Source of the DNA: Streptomyces sp. NBC_00572
Lineage (GTDB): Bacteria > Actinomycetota > Actinomycetes > Streptomycetales > Streptomycetaceae
Reading direction: 5' to 3'
DNA length: 64,000 nucleotides
Assembly: GCF_026341815.1 (NCBI RefSeq)
Contig: NZ_JAPENX010000001.1
Location: 4,898,001 to 4,962,000, forward strand
A model generated the notes under the pieces. The model made no database searches. It was not told the origin of the DNA and saw only the letters and a program-made list of their open reading frames with translations. Position numbers and translations under genes: made by a program. The first letter of the stretch is position 1; every line of letters begins with the position of its first letter. Below, in pieces: positions 50,201 through 56,841 of the stretch.

Positions 50201-51596
50201 GAACAAGCAGGGCGCCCTTGAGTATCTGGGCCGTGGTGACGAGCAGATCAAGCTGCGCGGCTTCCGGATCGAGCCGGGCGAGATCGAGGCCGCCCTGATG
50301 GCACACGCCTCGGTGGTCCAGGCCGCCGCTGTCGTACGGGAGGACCGGCCGGGCGACAAGCGCCTGGTCGCGTACGTGGTCGGGGAAGCGGCGCCGGAGG
50401 AGCTGCGCCGGCACGTCGCCGCCCGACTGCCCGAGCACCTCGTGCCCTCTGCCTTCGTCGTCCTGGAGGCCCTGCCCCGTACGGTCAACGGCAAGCTCGA
50501 CCGCCGGGCGCTGCCCGCTCCCGACGACACCACCGGCTCGGAAGGCGGACGAGCTCCCCGTAACCCCGCCGAAGAGATTCTCTGCGGGCTGTTCGCCGAC
50601 AACCTCGGACTCGACTCCGTCGGCATCGACGACAACTTCTTCCACCGCGGCGGACACTCCCTCCGCGCCACCCGGCTCATCAGCCGCATCCGTGCCGTCT
50701 GGGACACCCGCATCACCATCAGCGATCTGTTCCGGAGTCCCACCCCGGCCCTGCTCGCCGAGCAGATCGCGGCGGGCAGCGGCGAAGACCCCCTCGGCAC
50801 CGTGCTGCCCATCCGGGCCGTCACGGAGGCGAACTCCGGTGAACCGCCGCTGTTCTGCGTCCACGCCGTGTCCGGGATGAGCTGGGGGTACGCCGGTCTG
50901 CTGCCCCACCTCGACCAGGACCGGCCGGTCATCGCGCTCCAGGCGCGGAGGCTCGGCGGCCCGCACGACGCGCCGACCTCCATCGAGGAGATGGCCGACG
51001 ACTACCTCGCCGAGATCCGCAGGATCCAGCCGCAGGGCCCGTACCACCTGCTCGGCTGGTCCTTCGGCGGTCTGGTCGCGCACGCCGTCGCCGCCCGTCT
51101 CGAAGCGGCGGGGGAGGAGGTCGCCCTGCTTGCGCTCCTCGACTCCTATCCGCTGCCCGACGGATTCCGTGCGCCGGAGATCGACGGCCGGCACGTGCTG
51201 ACCGCCCTGCTCGGCTCCGCCGGTGAGGCGATCGCGGTGCGCTGTGCGGACACGGCGCCGGACATCGGTGAACTCGCCGAGGCGCTGCGCCGGTCGGACC
51301 CGGTGCTCGGCGCCCTTGAGCACGCGCAGGCGGCGGCCGTCGTGGCGGCCACCCTCGACAACCTGCGGATGCGCTACCGGTACGTGCCGGACGTCCGCTT
51401 CGGCGGCGACGCGGTGTTCTTCGACGCCACCGGCACTCCGGCTCCCTCCTCGGGCGCCGAGGCCTGGGCGCCGTACGTGAGCGGCCGTGTCGAGGAGTTC
51501 GCCGTCGACTGCGAGCACGCCCGGATGACCGAGGCGGAGCCGCTGCGGGCGATCGGCCGGGTCCTGGCCCGCAGACTGCGACCTGCCCGGATCTGA
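41289..51596 (+). CDS. Non-ribosomal peptide synthetase, modules 4-6 with thioesterase (C-A-T-C-A-T-C-A-T-TE)
   Basis: The 3435-residue protein starts with GTG at 41289, overlapping the stop of the first NRPS gene (GTGA), with GGATGGGAG upstream. The C4 motif LSYAQQRLWF appears at residue 4, so there is no N-terminal docking region. Layout by residue: C4 1-430, A4 about 468-965, T4 Ser1026, C5 about 1083-1510, A5 about 1530-2010, T5 Ser2075, C6 about 2133-2560, A6 about 2581-3060, T6 Ser3124, TE about 3172-3430 with catalytic Ser3258 in GWSFGG. All C domains read as LCL type (HHIASDGWS) and there is no E domain. Specificity codes: A4 DAYWWGGTFK, resembling valine-type codes; A5 and A6 both DALQMAGGFK, which I do not recognise. 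The TE should release the hexapeptide by cyclization or hydrolysis. Confidence 0.93.
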   Translation: MIPLSYAQQRLWFLAQLEGPSATYNIPLALRLTGALDTEALTRALADVVTRHESLRTVYPERDGTPYQEIREAADVRLDLPVLTATEETLPEVLAAESAHVFDLAVDLPVEARLIRLTKEDGQADADDDEHVLLVVMHHIASDGWSIAPLLRDLAHAYRARTAGRAPEQDPLEIQYADYTLWQHELLGEADAEDSVMARQIGYWRERLAGLPAEATLPTDRPRPAVASYRGDTRTLHCPPATHAALVELARGSGATLFMAAQAALATVLAASGAGSDVPVGSPVAGRTDEALDDLVGFFVNTLVLRTDVSGDPTFRELLERVRATDLAAWAHQDLPFDRLVEALNPERTGDRHPLFQVMLTLVQAGAAEAGTSSAGADFPGLTTRAEYSPTSTAKFDLTVGFDEHLTDEGRPGGLDITAEYATDLYDPETVEALLARLGRLLTEAVAHPDTPLSGLDLLDEAERTLLLDTRTGRATPVPDASLAALFAEQAVRTPDAVALTQAGRGYTYAEVDALSNRFAHHLASLGVGPETVVAVLMERSVDLVLSLLAITKAGGVYAPLNSVDPASRLARILADTAAPVLLVDPALADHEILTETTGVRTVLVDGLDRDPALAAHPETAPEVTTHPDQWLYVMFTSGSTGVPKGVAITHRNVAELALDRRWTRPAHARVLFHSPHTFDATTYELWVPWLTGGTVAVAPPGVLDTAAMASVLAEESITGLWLTAGLFRLVAEEDPAAFAGLGEVWTGGDVVPPEAVRRVMEACPDLTVVNGYGPTETTTFATSHPVRRPFDYDGALPIGRPLDNTRLYVLDDHLGLVAPGVPGELYIAGAGLARGYLGRPAQTAERFVADPYGSAAGSRMYRTGDLVRWSREGEIEYLGRADQQVKLRGFRIEPGEIESALVAHAAVAQAAVIVREDRPGDKRLVAYVVGNGGDAVDTGALRGHAVDALPEYMVPSAFVVLDALPLTGNGKLDRRALPQPVLTGESDGRAPRNPVEEVLCGLFADVLGRASVSVDDHFLRLGGHSLLATRLVSRIRAALGTRITVRDIFQHPTVAQLAELVAAGSGEPARPALTVQDRPERVPLSSAQQRLWFLDQLEGPSATYNIPLAVRLTGTLDPDALRLALTDVVVRHESLRTVFRTADGEAHQHVLAADGIDVPLTTAKAAEEHLPALLAEESAKVFDLTAELPIRTTLFELGTEEHVLVVVTHHIASDGWSNAPFFADLARAYEARGAGAAPAWAPLPVQYADYTLWQRDLLGAEQLPQLDHWREALADLPEEATLPADRPRPAVASYQGATFTVSCPAPVHRALTGLARETGTTAFMVAQAAVATVLSRCGAGTDVPIGSPVAGRTDQALDDLVGFFVNTLVLRTDVGGDPTFREVLGRVRETDLSAWAHQDLPFDRLVEVLNPERSASRHPLFQVMLTVGDTAVGAPGLGDLRAEFVAPELRIAKFDLTFAFGERRAADGSPDGLDITVEYATDLYERATAEAVAHRLTRLLTDAVTDPDRPISRLELLSDEEDGRLTEWSGPATDAPRLGLDGLFVGQAARSPEATALVFEDQVVSYGELDVWSNRLARHLTGRGVRPGDLVAVHVERSPQMVAALLAVLKAGAGYTMLDPLFPVERLNGVLQQVAPAALITQTHLSTLSTSAVVVDLTADIAEVSGLSGAAVETGGSPESVACVMFTSGSTGLPKGVMASHRALAATFVGPDYLAFGPEQTFLQCSPVSWDAFALEVFGPLLHGGVCVLQPGQHTDPFLIAELVERHQVTTLQMSASLFNHMLDEYPAVFRGIREAMTAGEAASPAHVTRALTDHPQLHLLNGYGPAESMGFTTVFVIEPGVAAGAASIPVGGPLAGKHAYVLDASLELVAPGVPGELYVAGHGLAHGYIGQPMLTADRFVANPYGPAGARMYRTGDLARWNKQGALEYLGRGDEQVKLRGFRIEPGEIEAALMAHSSVVQAAAVVREDRPGDKRLVAYVVGEAAPEELRRHVAARLPEHLVPSAFVVLEALPRTVNGKLDRRALPAPDDTTGSEGGRAPRNPAEEILCGLFADNLGLDSVGIDDNFFHRGGHSLRATKLTSRIRDAFGVRLGVREIFQHPTVARLAELIAVSGGGEEERPALVAGERPERLPLSSAQQRLWFLDQMEGPSPTYNIPLAVRLTGGLDVEALRLALVDVVARHESLRTSFPSEGGSPHQAIRSLAATDLALPVTPVTEESLPQVLAALSGTTFDLSTDLPIRADLLELSPGKHVLLVVMHHIASDGWSNGPLLRDLATAYTARGAGAAPAWAPLPVQYADYTLWQRSLLAIDEERQIAFWRQQLAALPEEATLPADRPRPAVASYRGATHEVTATAHTHAALTGLARETGTTLFMVAQAAVATVLSRCGAGSDVPIGSPVAGRTDQALDDLVGFFVNTLVLRTDVGGDPTFREVLGRVRETDLSAWAHQDLPFDRLVEVLNPERSASRHPLFQVMLTVGDTAVGAPGLGDLRAEFVAPELRIAKFDLTFAFGERRAADGSPDGLDITVEYATDLYERGTIERVLQRMLLLLESAATDPDVNVGSIPLLQEDERKQLTAWSGARTAGPELGLDGLFAGQAARSPEATALVFEDQVVSYGELDVWSNRLARHLTGRGVRPGDLVGVHVERSPQMVAALLAVLKAGAGYTMLDPLFPVERLNGVLEQVAPTALITQTHLPMLSTGAAVVDLTAEIAEVSGLSGAAVETGGSPEAVACVMFTSGSTGLPKGVMASHRALAATFVGPDYLAFGPEQTFLQCSPVSWDAFALEVFGPLLHGGVCVLQPGQHTDPHLIAELVEQHRITSLQMSASLFNHMLDEHPRTFAHVKEAMTAGEAASPTHTARALADHPRLHLLNGYGPAESMGFTTAFVIEPGLAGAASIPVGSPLAGKHAYVLDENLELVAPGVPGELYVAGHGLAHGYIGQPALTADRFVANPYGPEGARMYRTGDLARWNKQGALEYLGRGDEQIKLRGFRIEPGEIEAALMAHASVVQAAAVVREDRPGDKRLVAYVVGEAAPEELRRHVAARLPEHLVPSAFVVLEALPRTVNGKLDRRALPAPDDTTGSEGGRAPRNPAEEILCGLFADNLGLDSVGIDDNFFHRGGHSLRATRLISRIRAVWDTRITISDLFRSPTPALLAEQIAAGSGEDPLGTVLPIRAVTEANSGEPPLFCVHAVSGMSWGYAGLLPHLDQDRPVIALQARRLGGPHDAPTSIEEMADDYLAEIRRIQPQGPYHLLGWSFGGLVAHAVAARLEAAGEEVALLALLDSYPLPDGFRAPEIDGRHVLTALLGSAGEAIAVRCADTAPDIGELAEALRRSDPVLGALEHAQAAAVVAATLDNLRMRYRYVPDVRFGGDAVFFDATGTPAPSSGAEAWAPYVSGRVEEFAVDCEHARMTEAEPLRAIGRVLARRLRPARI
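45282..45750 (+). repeat. Near-identical C-domain block, copy 1 (module 5)
   Basis: About 469 bp of the C-terminal half of C5 match 48432-48900 at an offset of 3150 bp. Only a few base changes are seen, such as GGGGACCTG against GGGGATCTG. Codon use inside the block is less C-biased than outside. Confidence 0.88.
47178..47523 (+). repeat. Identical A-T junction block, copy 1 (module 5)
   Basis: About 346 bp covering the end of A5 and most of T5 match 50325-50670 without differences that I can see. Confidence 0.88.
48432..48900 (+). repeat. Near-identical C-domain block, copy 2 (module 6)
   Basis: This is the second copy of the block at 45282-45750, placed in C6. The homology ends sharply at CTACGAACGCG, after which C5 and C6 diverge. 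Confidence 0.88.
50325..50670 (+). repeat. Identical A-T junction block, copy 2 (module 6)
   Basis: This is the second copy of the block at 47178-47523. The identity ends within the T domain just after GGCGGACACTCCCTCCGCG. Confidence 0.88.
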
Positions 51597-51619
51597 ACGA
51601 CGAGGACGCGAGGGGCGTG

Positions 51620-51664
51620 CACAGGGGCCCGTACGGCTGCTTCGCGGCCGTACGGGCCCCTGTG
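51620..51664 (+). terminator. Strong hairpin after the NRPS operon
   Basis: A perfect 18-bp stem (CACAGGGGCCCGTACGGC and its complement) surrounds a 9-nt loop, 24 bp after the NRPS stop codon. There is no T run, but the stem is strong enough to act as a terminator or to protect the mRNA end. Confidence 0.75.
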
Positions 51665-51665
51665 T

Positions 51666-51753
51666 GTCCGGCCTGTCTGCACCCGGACTCGGTCCCGGTG
51701 CGTCCGGCCTGTCTGCACCCGGACTCGGACCCGGTGCGTCCGGCCTGTCTGCC
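51666..51753. repeat. Direct repeat of a 36-bp unit (two full copies and a partial)
   Basis: Units start at 51666, 51702 and 51738 with GTCCGGCCTGTCTGC. The first two differ at one base. They lie between the NRPS terminator and the kinase operon. The rest of 51597-51901 holds no gene I can support, only the upstream region of the next operon. Confidence 0.88.
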
Positions 51754-51901
51754 CGTCGCCCCGGCGTCGCGCAGAACTGCCCGCATACTGCCGCCCGAGC
51801 AGCCGGATCCGGGCCTTCGCGCTGCCTAGCGTGTGGGATGTCCGCACGATCGGCCAGGCCTTGTGAGTGGTGCGGTCCGGCCCCCAGAGGAAGTCAAGGA
51901 C

Positions 51902-52819
51902 ATGGTGGATCATTCCGGTTGGCGGGTCGGCGTCGCCTCGGCCCCGATACATCACGGCGAAATTCTCCAGGGCGTCTTTCCGCACCGGGGCCAGCTCACC
52001 CGGGGGCTGGTCACCCTGCCCTGCACCGTCCACACCACCCGGGCCTCCTTCATCCCCGCGCGCGGCGAGGAGCTGACCGTCTACCCGGCCTGGAAGTCCA
52101 AGGCGAGGCGGGCCGCGCAACTCACCGCCGAGGCCTGCGTCCCGCCCGGGGAGGGGCCGGTGGGCGGGCATCTCGAACTCACCGGCGACGTTCCGCTCTG
52201 CCGTGGCTTCGGCTCGTCCACCAGTGACGTCCTCGCCGCGGTCTGGGCCGTACAGGACGCCCTGGTGTGCCCGCTGCCCCCCGAGGAGATCGCCCGGATC
52301 GCGGTGCGGGCCGAGACGGCGTCCGACTCCCTGATGTTCAACGAGAGTTCGGTGCTGTTCGCCCAGCGCGAGGGCAAGGTCATCGAGGACTTCGGGTACC
52401 GCATGCCGGTGCTGCGGGTCCTCGGCTTCGGCTCGCGGCCCGAGAACGAGGGCAAGGGCATCGACACGCTGGCCTTCCCGCCCGCCGAGTACGGCAGCGC
52501 GGAACTCGAACTCTTCGCCGAACTCCAGGTGATGCTGCGCGAGGCCATCCACACCAAGGACGTCGCCCTCGTCGGGGCGGTCGCCACCGCCAGTACCGAC
52601 ATCAACCAGCGGCACCTGCCCATCCCCCGCCTCGACGGCCTGCGCGCCATCGTCCGGGAGACCGGTGCCCTCGGCATCCAGGCCGCGCACAGCGGGGACA
52701 TCGCCGGGCTCCTCTTCGACCGCGACGACCCCGAGGTCGAGGCCCGCACCGAGCACGCCCAGCGACTGCTGCACAACATCGGCATCCACGAGCAGTGGAT
52801 CTTCACGACGGGTGACTGA
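51902..52819 (+). CDS. GHMP-family kinase, probable L-threonine kinase of 2,3-diaminobutyrate synthesis
   Basis: The 305-residue kinase has the GHMP ATP-binding motif as CRGFGSSTSDVLAA near residues 100-113, and the N-terminal motif APIHHGEILQG that is typical of PduX-like threonine kinases. In friulimicin-type and pacidamycin-type clusters a kinase of this family acts with a cysteine-synthase-like and an argininosuccinate-lyase-like enzyme to turn threonine into 2,3-diaminobutyrate via O-phosphothreonine. All three are adjacent here. AGGAAGTCAAGGA precedes the ATG. It is the first gene of a five-gene coupled operon. Confidence 0.85.
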   Translation: MVDHSGWRVGVASAPIHHGEILQGVFPHRGQLTRGLVTLPCTVHTTRASFIPARGEELTVYPAWKSKARRAAQLTAEACVPPGEGPVGGHLELTGDVPLCRGFGSSTSDVLAAVWAVQDALVCPLPPEEIARIAVRAETASDSLMFNESSVLFAQREGKVIEDFGYRMPVLRVLGFGSRPENEGKGIDTLAFPPAEYGSAELELFAELQVMLREAIHTKDVALVGAVATASTDINQRHLPIPRLDGLRAIVRETGALGIQAAHSGDIAGLLFDRDDPEVEARTEHAQRLLHNIGIHEQWIFTTGD

Positions 52820-52820
52820 C

Positions 52821-53945
52821 ATGACTACGACCACGATCGCGGGCGCCGGCAGGCTGCACGACTCGGTGGTGGACGCCACCGAGCTGCCCCGCATCATCCA
52901 GGTGACCGACAACCTCTACGCGGCGGCGTTCAGCCTGATGAAGCTGCTGCCGGCGCGCTACATCGTCGACCGCGCCGAGGCCGCCGGACTGCTGCGCCCC
53001 GGCAGCCGGGTCATCGAGACCTCCTCCGGCACCTTCGCGCTCGGTCTGGCGATGGTGTGCCGGCTGCGCGGATACGACCTGACCATCGTGGGCGACTCCG
53101 CCATCGACCGCGACCTGCGCAACCGCCTGGAAATGCTGGGCGCCACCGTCGAGATCGTCGAGTACGCCGGGCAGAGCGGCGGCATCCAGGGCGCCCGCCT
53201 CGCCCGCGTCGAGGAACTGCGCCGGCTCCACCCCGACAGCTTCGTGCCCGGTCAGTACGACAACCCCGACAACCCCGGCGCCTACGGCGCGGTCGCCGAG
53301 CTCATCGGCGAGACCGTCGGCTCCGTGGACTGCCTGGTCGGACCGGTCGGTTCCGGCGGCTCCACCGGCGGCCTCGCCGCCGCCCTGCGGCCGGCCGACC
53401 CGGCGCTGCACCTCGTCGGTGTGGACACCCACGGCTCGATCATCTTCGGCTCGCCCGACGGGCCGCGCACCCTGCGCGGCCTCGGCAGCAGCATCCACCC
53501 GGGCAACGTGCGCCACAGCGCCTACGACGAGGTGCACTGGGTCACCGCCCCCGAGGCCTTCCACGCCACCCACGAACTCTTCCGCAACCACGGCCTGTTC
53601 ATGGGCCCCACCAGCGGTGCCTCCTTCCAGGTCGCCTCCTGGTGGGCCGCGCGCAACCCGGGCAGCAAGGTCGTCATGGTGCTGCCCGACGAGGGCTACC
53701 GCTACCAGTCCACCGTCTACCACGCCGAGTGGCTGCGCGAGCAGGGCATCGAGCCGGCGCCGGCGGCCGGCGGCCCGGTCACCGTCGACCACCCGCTGGA
53801 CGCCCCGTCCTCGTGGACCCGTCTGGTGTGGGCCCGCCGCGGCTTCGACGACGTGATGACGCCGGAGGTCCACGACATCGGTGACATGGTGACCCAGGAG
53901 GTCCACGACCTCGGCGACGTGACGACGCCGGAGGTCCGGTCGTGA
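52821..53945 (+). CDS. Cysteine-synthase-like PLP enzyme (diaminobutyrate pathway)
   Basis: The 374-residue protein belongs to the fold-type II PLP family. The PLP lysine is expected in FSLMKLLPARYIVDR, the substrate loop reads ETSSGTFALG, and the PLP-phosphate loop is GPVGSGGSTGG. The first and last of these are as in CysK-like and SbnA-like enzymes. The proposed reaction replaces the phosphate of O-phosphothreonine with an amino donor, perhaps aspartate. The C-terminus carries three copies of an 11-residue unit (DVMTPEVHDIG and variants), an odd acidic tail not needed for the fold. The ATG is 1 bp after the kinase stop, and the stop overlaps the next GTG. Confidence 0.83.
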   Translation: MTTTTIAGAGRLHDSVVDATELPRIIQVTDNLYAAAFSLMKLLPARYIVDRAEAAGLLRPGSRVIETSSGTFALGLAMVCRLRGYDLTIVGDSAIDRDLRNRLEMLGATVEIVEYAGQSGGIQGARLARVEELRRLHPDSFVPGQYDNPDNPGAYGAVAELIGETVGSVDCLVGPVGSGGSTGGLAAALRPADPALHLVGVDTHGSIIFGSPDGPRTLRGLGSSIHPGNVRHSAYDEVHWVTAPEAFHATHELFRNHGLFMGPTSGASFQVASWWAARNPGSKVVMVLPDEGYRYQSTVYHAEWLREQGIEPAPAAGGPVTVDHPLDAPSSWTRLVWARRGFDDVMTPEVHDIGDMVTQEVHDLGDVTTPEVRS

Positions 53946-55213
53946 CCACCCCGCTGCTGCTCCTCGTCGAGTCCAACACCACCGGCACGGGACGCCAGTT
54001 CGCCCAGCGGGCCCGCGACCTCGGAGCCGTACCCGTCCTGCTGAGCGCGGATCCCGCCCGCTATCCGTACGCCGCCGAGGACGGTCTGCGCACCGTCGTC
54101 GTGGACACCTCCGACGATGCCGCCCTGTGGGCCGCCGTGACCGGCCTCGCCGCCGCCGCGCCGGTCGCCGGAGTGCTCTCCAGCTCCGAGTACTACGTCG
54201 CCACGGCCGCCGGCCTCGCCCGGCGCCTCGGACTGCCGGGTCCGTCCGCCGACGCCGTCCGGGCCTGCCGCGACAAGGCCGCGCAGCGCCGCACCCTGGC
54301 CGAGGCCGGGGTGCCCGTGCCCCGCTTCTCGGTGGTCGGCGAGGTCGCCGAGGCGATCGCCGCGGCCCAGTGGCTCGGCGGCCCGGTCGTCGTCAAGCCG
54401 GTGCAGGGCTCCGGAAGCCTGGGCGTACGCCTGTGCCGCGACCGGGACGAGGTCGCCGAGCACGCGAAGGGCCTGCTGGCCGCCACGGTCAACGAACGCG
54501 GGCTGCGCACCCCGGGCGTGGTCCTCGTCGAGCAGTACCTGACCGGGCGCGAGTTCTCGGTGGAGGTCTTCGGCGAGGAGGCCGTCGTCACGGTCGCCAA
54601 ACACGTCGGCGCGCCGCCGGTGTTCGTCGAGACGGGACACGACGTGCCCGCCGTCCTCCCGGCCGCGCAGGCCGCCGCACTCGTCGACACGGCCGTGCGC
54701 GCGGTCAAGGCCCTCGGCCTCGGCTGGGGCGCGGCCCATGTCGAGCTCCGGCTCGACGGCGACGTCGCCCGCGTCATCGAGGTCAACCCGCGGCTCGCCG
54801 GCGGCATGATCCCGGAGCTCGTGCGCCGGGCGCGCGGCGTCGACCTGGTCGGCGCCCAGGTGCGGGCCGCACTCGGCGAACGCGTCGACCTCACCCGTAG
54901 GCCGGACGCGGCGGGCGCCGCCTCGATCCGTTTCCTCACGGCCGGCACCGACAGCGTCCTCGCGGACGTCTCCGCCGCCGAGTCGGCGGCCCGTGCGGTG
55001 CCGGGTGTCGTCGACGCCGCCTTCTACCGTCCGGCCGGAACCCGGGTCGCACCGGCCGAGGACTTCCGCGGACGGGTGGGCCATGTGATCGCGACCGGTA
55101 CGGCTCCGGGGCAGTCGGCCGAAGCGGCCGGGACCGCCCTCGCACTGGGACTCGCCTCAGCACTGACGCCCGTGGCGGCCGACGTGCCGGTGAGGGAGGC
55201 GGTGCCGGTATGA
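53942..55213 (+). CDS. ATP-grasp ligase of the diaminobutyrate operon
   Basis: The 423-residue protein is an ATP-grasp enzyme related to carbamoyl-phosphate synthase and L-amino-acid ligases. It has an N-terminal Rossmann-like region, the ATP loop VVVKPVQGSGSLGVRL and the Mg-binding motif VIEVNPRLAGGMIPE. Such proteins join a carboxylate to an amine using ATP. Its place between the cysteine-synthase-like and lyase-like genes (GTGA and ATGA overlaps on both sides) ties it to the same pathway or to a modification or export step of its product. The substrate is unknown. Confidence 0.8.
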   Translation: MTTPLLLLVESNTTGTGRQFAQRARDLGAVPVLLSADPARYPYAAEDGLRTVVVDTSDDAALWAAVTGLAAAAPVAGVLSSSEYYVATAAGLARRLGLPGPSADAVRACRDKAAQRRTLAEAGVPVPRFSVVGEVAEAIAAAQWLGGPVVVKPVQGSGSLGVRLCRDRDEVAEHAKGLLAATVNERGLRTPGVVLVEQYLTGREFSVEVFGEEAVVTVAKHVGAPPVFVETGHDVPAVLPAAQAAALVDTAVRAVKALGLGWGAAHVELRLDGDVARVIEVNPRLAGGMIPELVRRARGVDLVGAQVRAALGERVDLTRRPDAAGAASIRFLTAGTDSVLADVSAAESAARAVPGVVDAAFYRPAGTRVAPAEDFRGRVGHVIATGTAPGQSAEAAGTALALGLASALTPVAADVPVREAVPV

Positions 55214-56841
55214 GCGGCCCGCAGGAGGCGGGAACGCACACCCCGCAGGAGGCCGGCGTCCACACCGGGCGGCTGCGCACCGGGCTCGACCCGCGAGCCC
55301 ATCGCATCGTCTACGACCAGTACCGGACCGACGACGGCGACCCCATAGGCGACGAACTGCGGCTGATCAGCGAGGTGGACCGGGCCCATCTGGTGATGCT
55401 CGCCGAGCGCGGCATCGTCGACGCGACCCGCGCCGGAGCCCTCCTCGACACCGTCGAAGCCCTGCGCGCCGAGGACTTCGGCCCCGTCCGCGCCCGCCCC
55501 ATGCCGCGCGGCCTGTATCTGGCGTACGAGGGCTGGCTCGTCGACCGGCTCGGCCAGGAGACCGGCGGGGTGCTGCACACCGGGCGCTCCCGCAACGACC
55601 TCAACGCCACCACCGTACGACTCAAGGTGCGCGGCCCGTACGGCCAGCTGCTCGACGAAGTAGCAGAGTTGGCGCAGGTTCTGCTGGACAGGGCGGAGGC
55701 GTACCGGGACGTCACCATGCCCGCGTACACCCACGGCCAGCCCGCCGTGCCCATCAGCTACGGCCACTATCTGACCGGGGTCGCCGGCGGCGTACTGCGC
55801 TCGCTGGCCGGACTGCTCGACGCCGGGCGGGAGATCGACGTCAACCCGCTCGGCGCGGGAGCCGTCGGCGGCACCTCCGTGCCCGTCGACCCGGCCCGCA
55901 CCGCCGACCTGCTCGGCTTCACCGCCGCCGGGCCCAACTCGGTCGACGCCGTCGCCTCCCGCGACTTCGTGCTGCGCATGCTCTCCGCCGCCGCCGTCCT
56001 CGGCGTCCTCATGGCCCGGGTGGCCCGCGACCTGACCTGGTGGACCACCGAGGAGTTCGGACTCCTGCGGATGGCCGACGACCTCGTCGGCTCCAGCTCG
56101 ATGATGCCGCAGAAGCGCAACCCCTTCCTCCTCGAACACATCCAGGGCCGCTCGACCGCCGCCCTCGCCGGGTTCACCGGCGCCGCGGCGGCCATGTCCA
56201 CCGCCGGGTACACCAACGCCATCGCCGTCGGCACCGAGGCCGCCCGCCACCTCTGGCCCGGCCTCGCCGACACCACCCGGGCCGTGACCCTGCTCCGGCT
56301 CGTCGTCGACGGAGCGGAACCCGACCGCGAGCGGATGCGCGACCGCGCCCGGGAGGGCTTCACTTCGGCGACCTACCTCGCCGAACGCCTCGTCGTCGAC
56401 GGCACGCCCTTCCGTACGGCCCACCACCTGGTCGGAGAAACCGTCCTCGCCGCCCTCGACAGCGGTACGCCCCTGTCCGAGGCGGCCCGCACACAGCCCG
56501 ACGTGGCCGAGGCCGCCGCCGGGTACCCCGCCGGCTGGCTCGACCCGGAGACCGTGGCCGCCGCCTGCGCCCACGGCGGAGGCCCCGGGGGCACCGCACC
56601 GGCCGAGGCGCTGGCCCGGGCGCGTACCGAACTCGCCCTCCTCGTCGGCGAGTCGGCCGCCCGGCGGGCGCGCTGGGCCGACGCCGCCGAGCGGCTGTCC
56701 GCCGAGGCCGCCAAGGTGGTGGCCTCCACGTCCGCCTCCACGTCCGCCTCCACGTCCGCCTCCACGTCCGCCTCCACGTCGGGCGATGTGCCGGGCGACG
56801 CGCCGGGCGACGCGACCACCAAGGTGGTGGCCGCCCGATGA
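55210..56841 (+). CDS. Argininosuccinate-lyase-like enzyme (diaminobutyrate pathway)
   Basis: The 543-residue enzyme has the fumarase/aspartase superfamily signature GSSMMPQKRNP and the HTGRSRND and YTHGQPAVP motifs of argininosuccinate lyase. In the proposed pathway it removes fumarate from an aspartyl adduct to leave 2,3-diaminobutyrate, as suggested for Pac17 of pacidamycin and DabB of friulimicin synthesis. An extra C-terminal tail holds five near-perfect 12-bp repeats (Ala-Ser-Thr-Ser units). A complete arginine-type lyase would end before it. The ATG overlaps the ATP-grasp stop and the stop overlaps the transporter ATG. Confidence 0.85.
   Translation: MSGPQEAGTHTPQEAGVHTGRLRTGLDPRAHRIVYDQYRTDDGDPIGDELRLISEVDRAHLVMLAERGIVDATRAGALLDTVEALRAEDFGPVRARPMPRGLYLAYEGWLVDRLGQETGGVLHTGRSRNDLNATTVRLKVRGPYGQLLDEVAELAQVLLDRAEAYRDVTMPAYTHGQPAVPISYGHYLTGVAGGVLRSLAGLLDAGREIDVNPLGAGAVGGTSVPVDPARTADLLGFTAAGPNSVDAVASRDFVLRMLSAAAVLGVLMARVARDLTWWTTEEFGLLRMADDLVGSSSMMPQKRNPFLLEHIQGRSTAALAGFTGAAAAMSTAGYTNAIAVGTEAARHLWPGLADTTRAVTLLRLVVDGAEPDRERMRDRAREGFTSATYLAERLVVDGTPFRTAHHLVGETVLAALDSGTPLSEAARTQPDVAEAAAGYPAGWLDPETVAAACAHGGGPGGTAPAEALARARTELALLVGESAARRARWADAAERLSAEAAKVVASTSASTSASTSASTSASTSGDVPGDAPGDATTKVVAAR
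56722..56781 (+). repeat. Five tandem 12-bp repeats in the lyase tail
   Basis: The unit GCCTCCACGTCC is repeated five times, with one base change in the last copy, and encodes ASTS units. A shorter Gly-Asp-rich repeat follows. Confidence 0.93.

Noticed and set aside
41301..50983. Very long open frames on the minus strand opposite the NRPS genes
   Set aside because: They mirror strongly GC-biased codons of real genes, show low-complexity composition and no domains, and lie opposite clear NRPS motifs.
51666..51753. CRISPR array
   Set aside because: Copies are directly adjacent without spacers and there are no cas genes.
51617..51829. Small gene over the 36-bp repeats
   Set aside because: It has no ribosome site, starts inside the terminator hairpin, and gives a Cys/Pro repeat without resemblance to known peptides.
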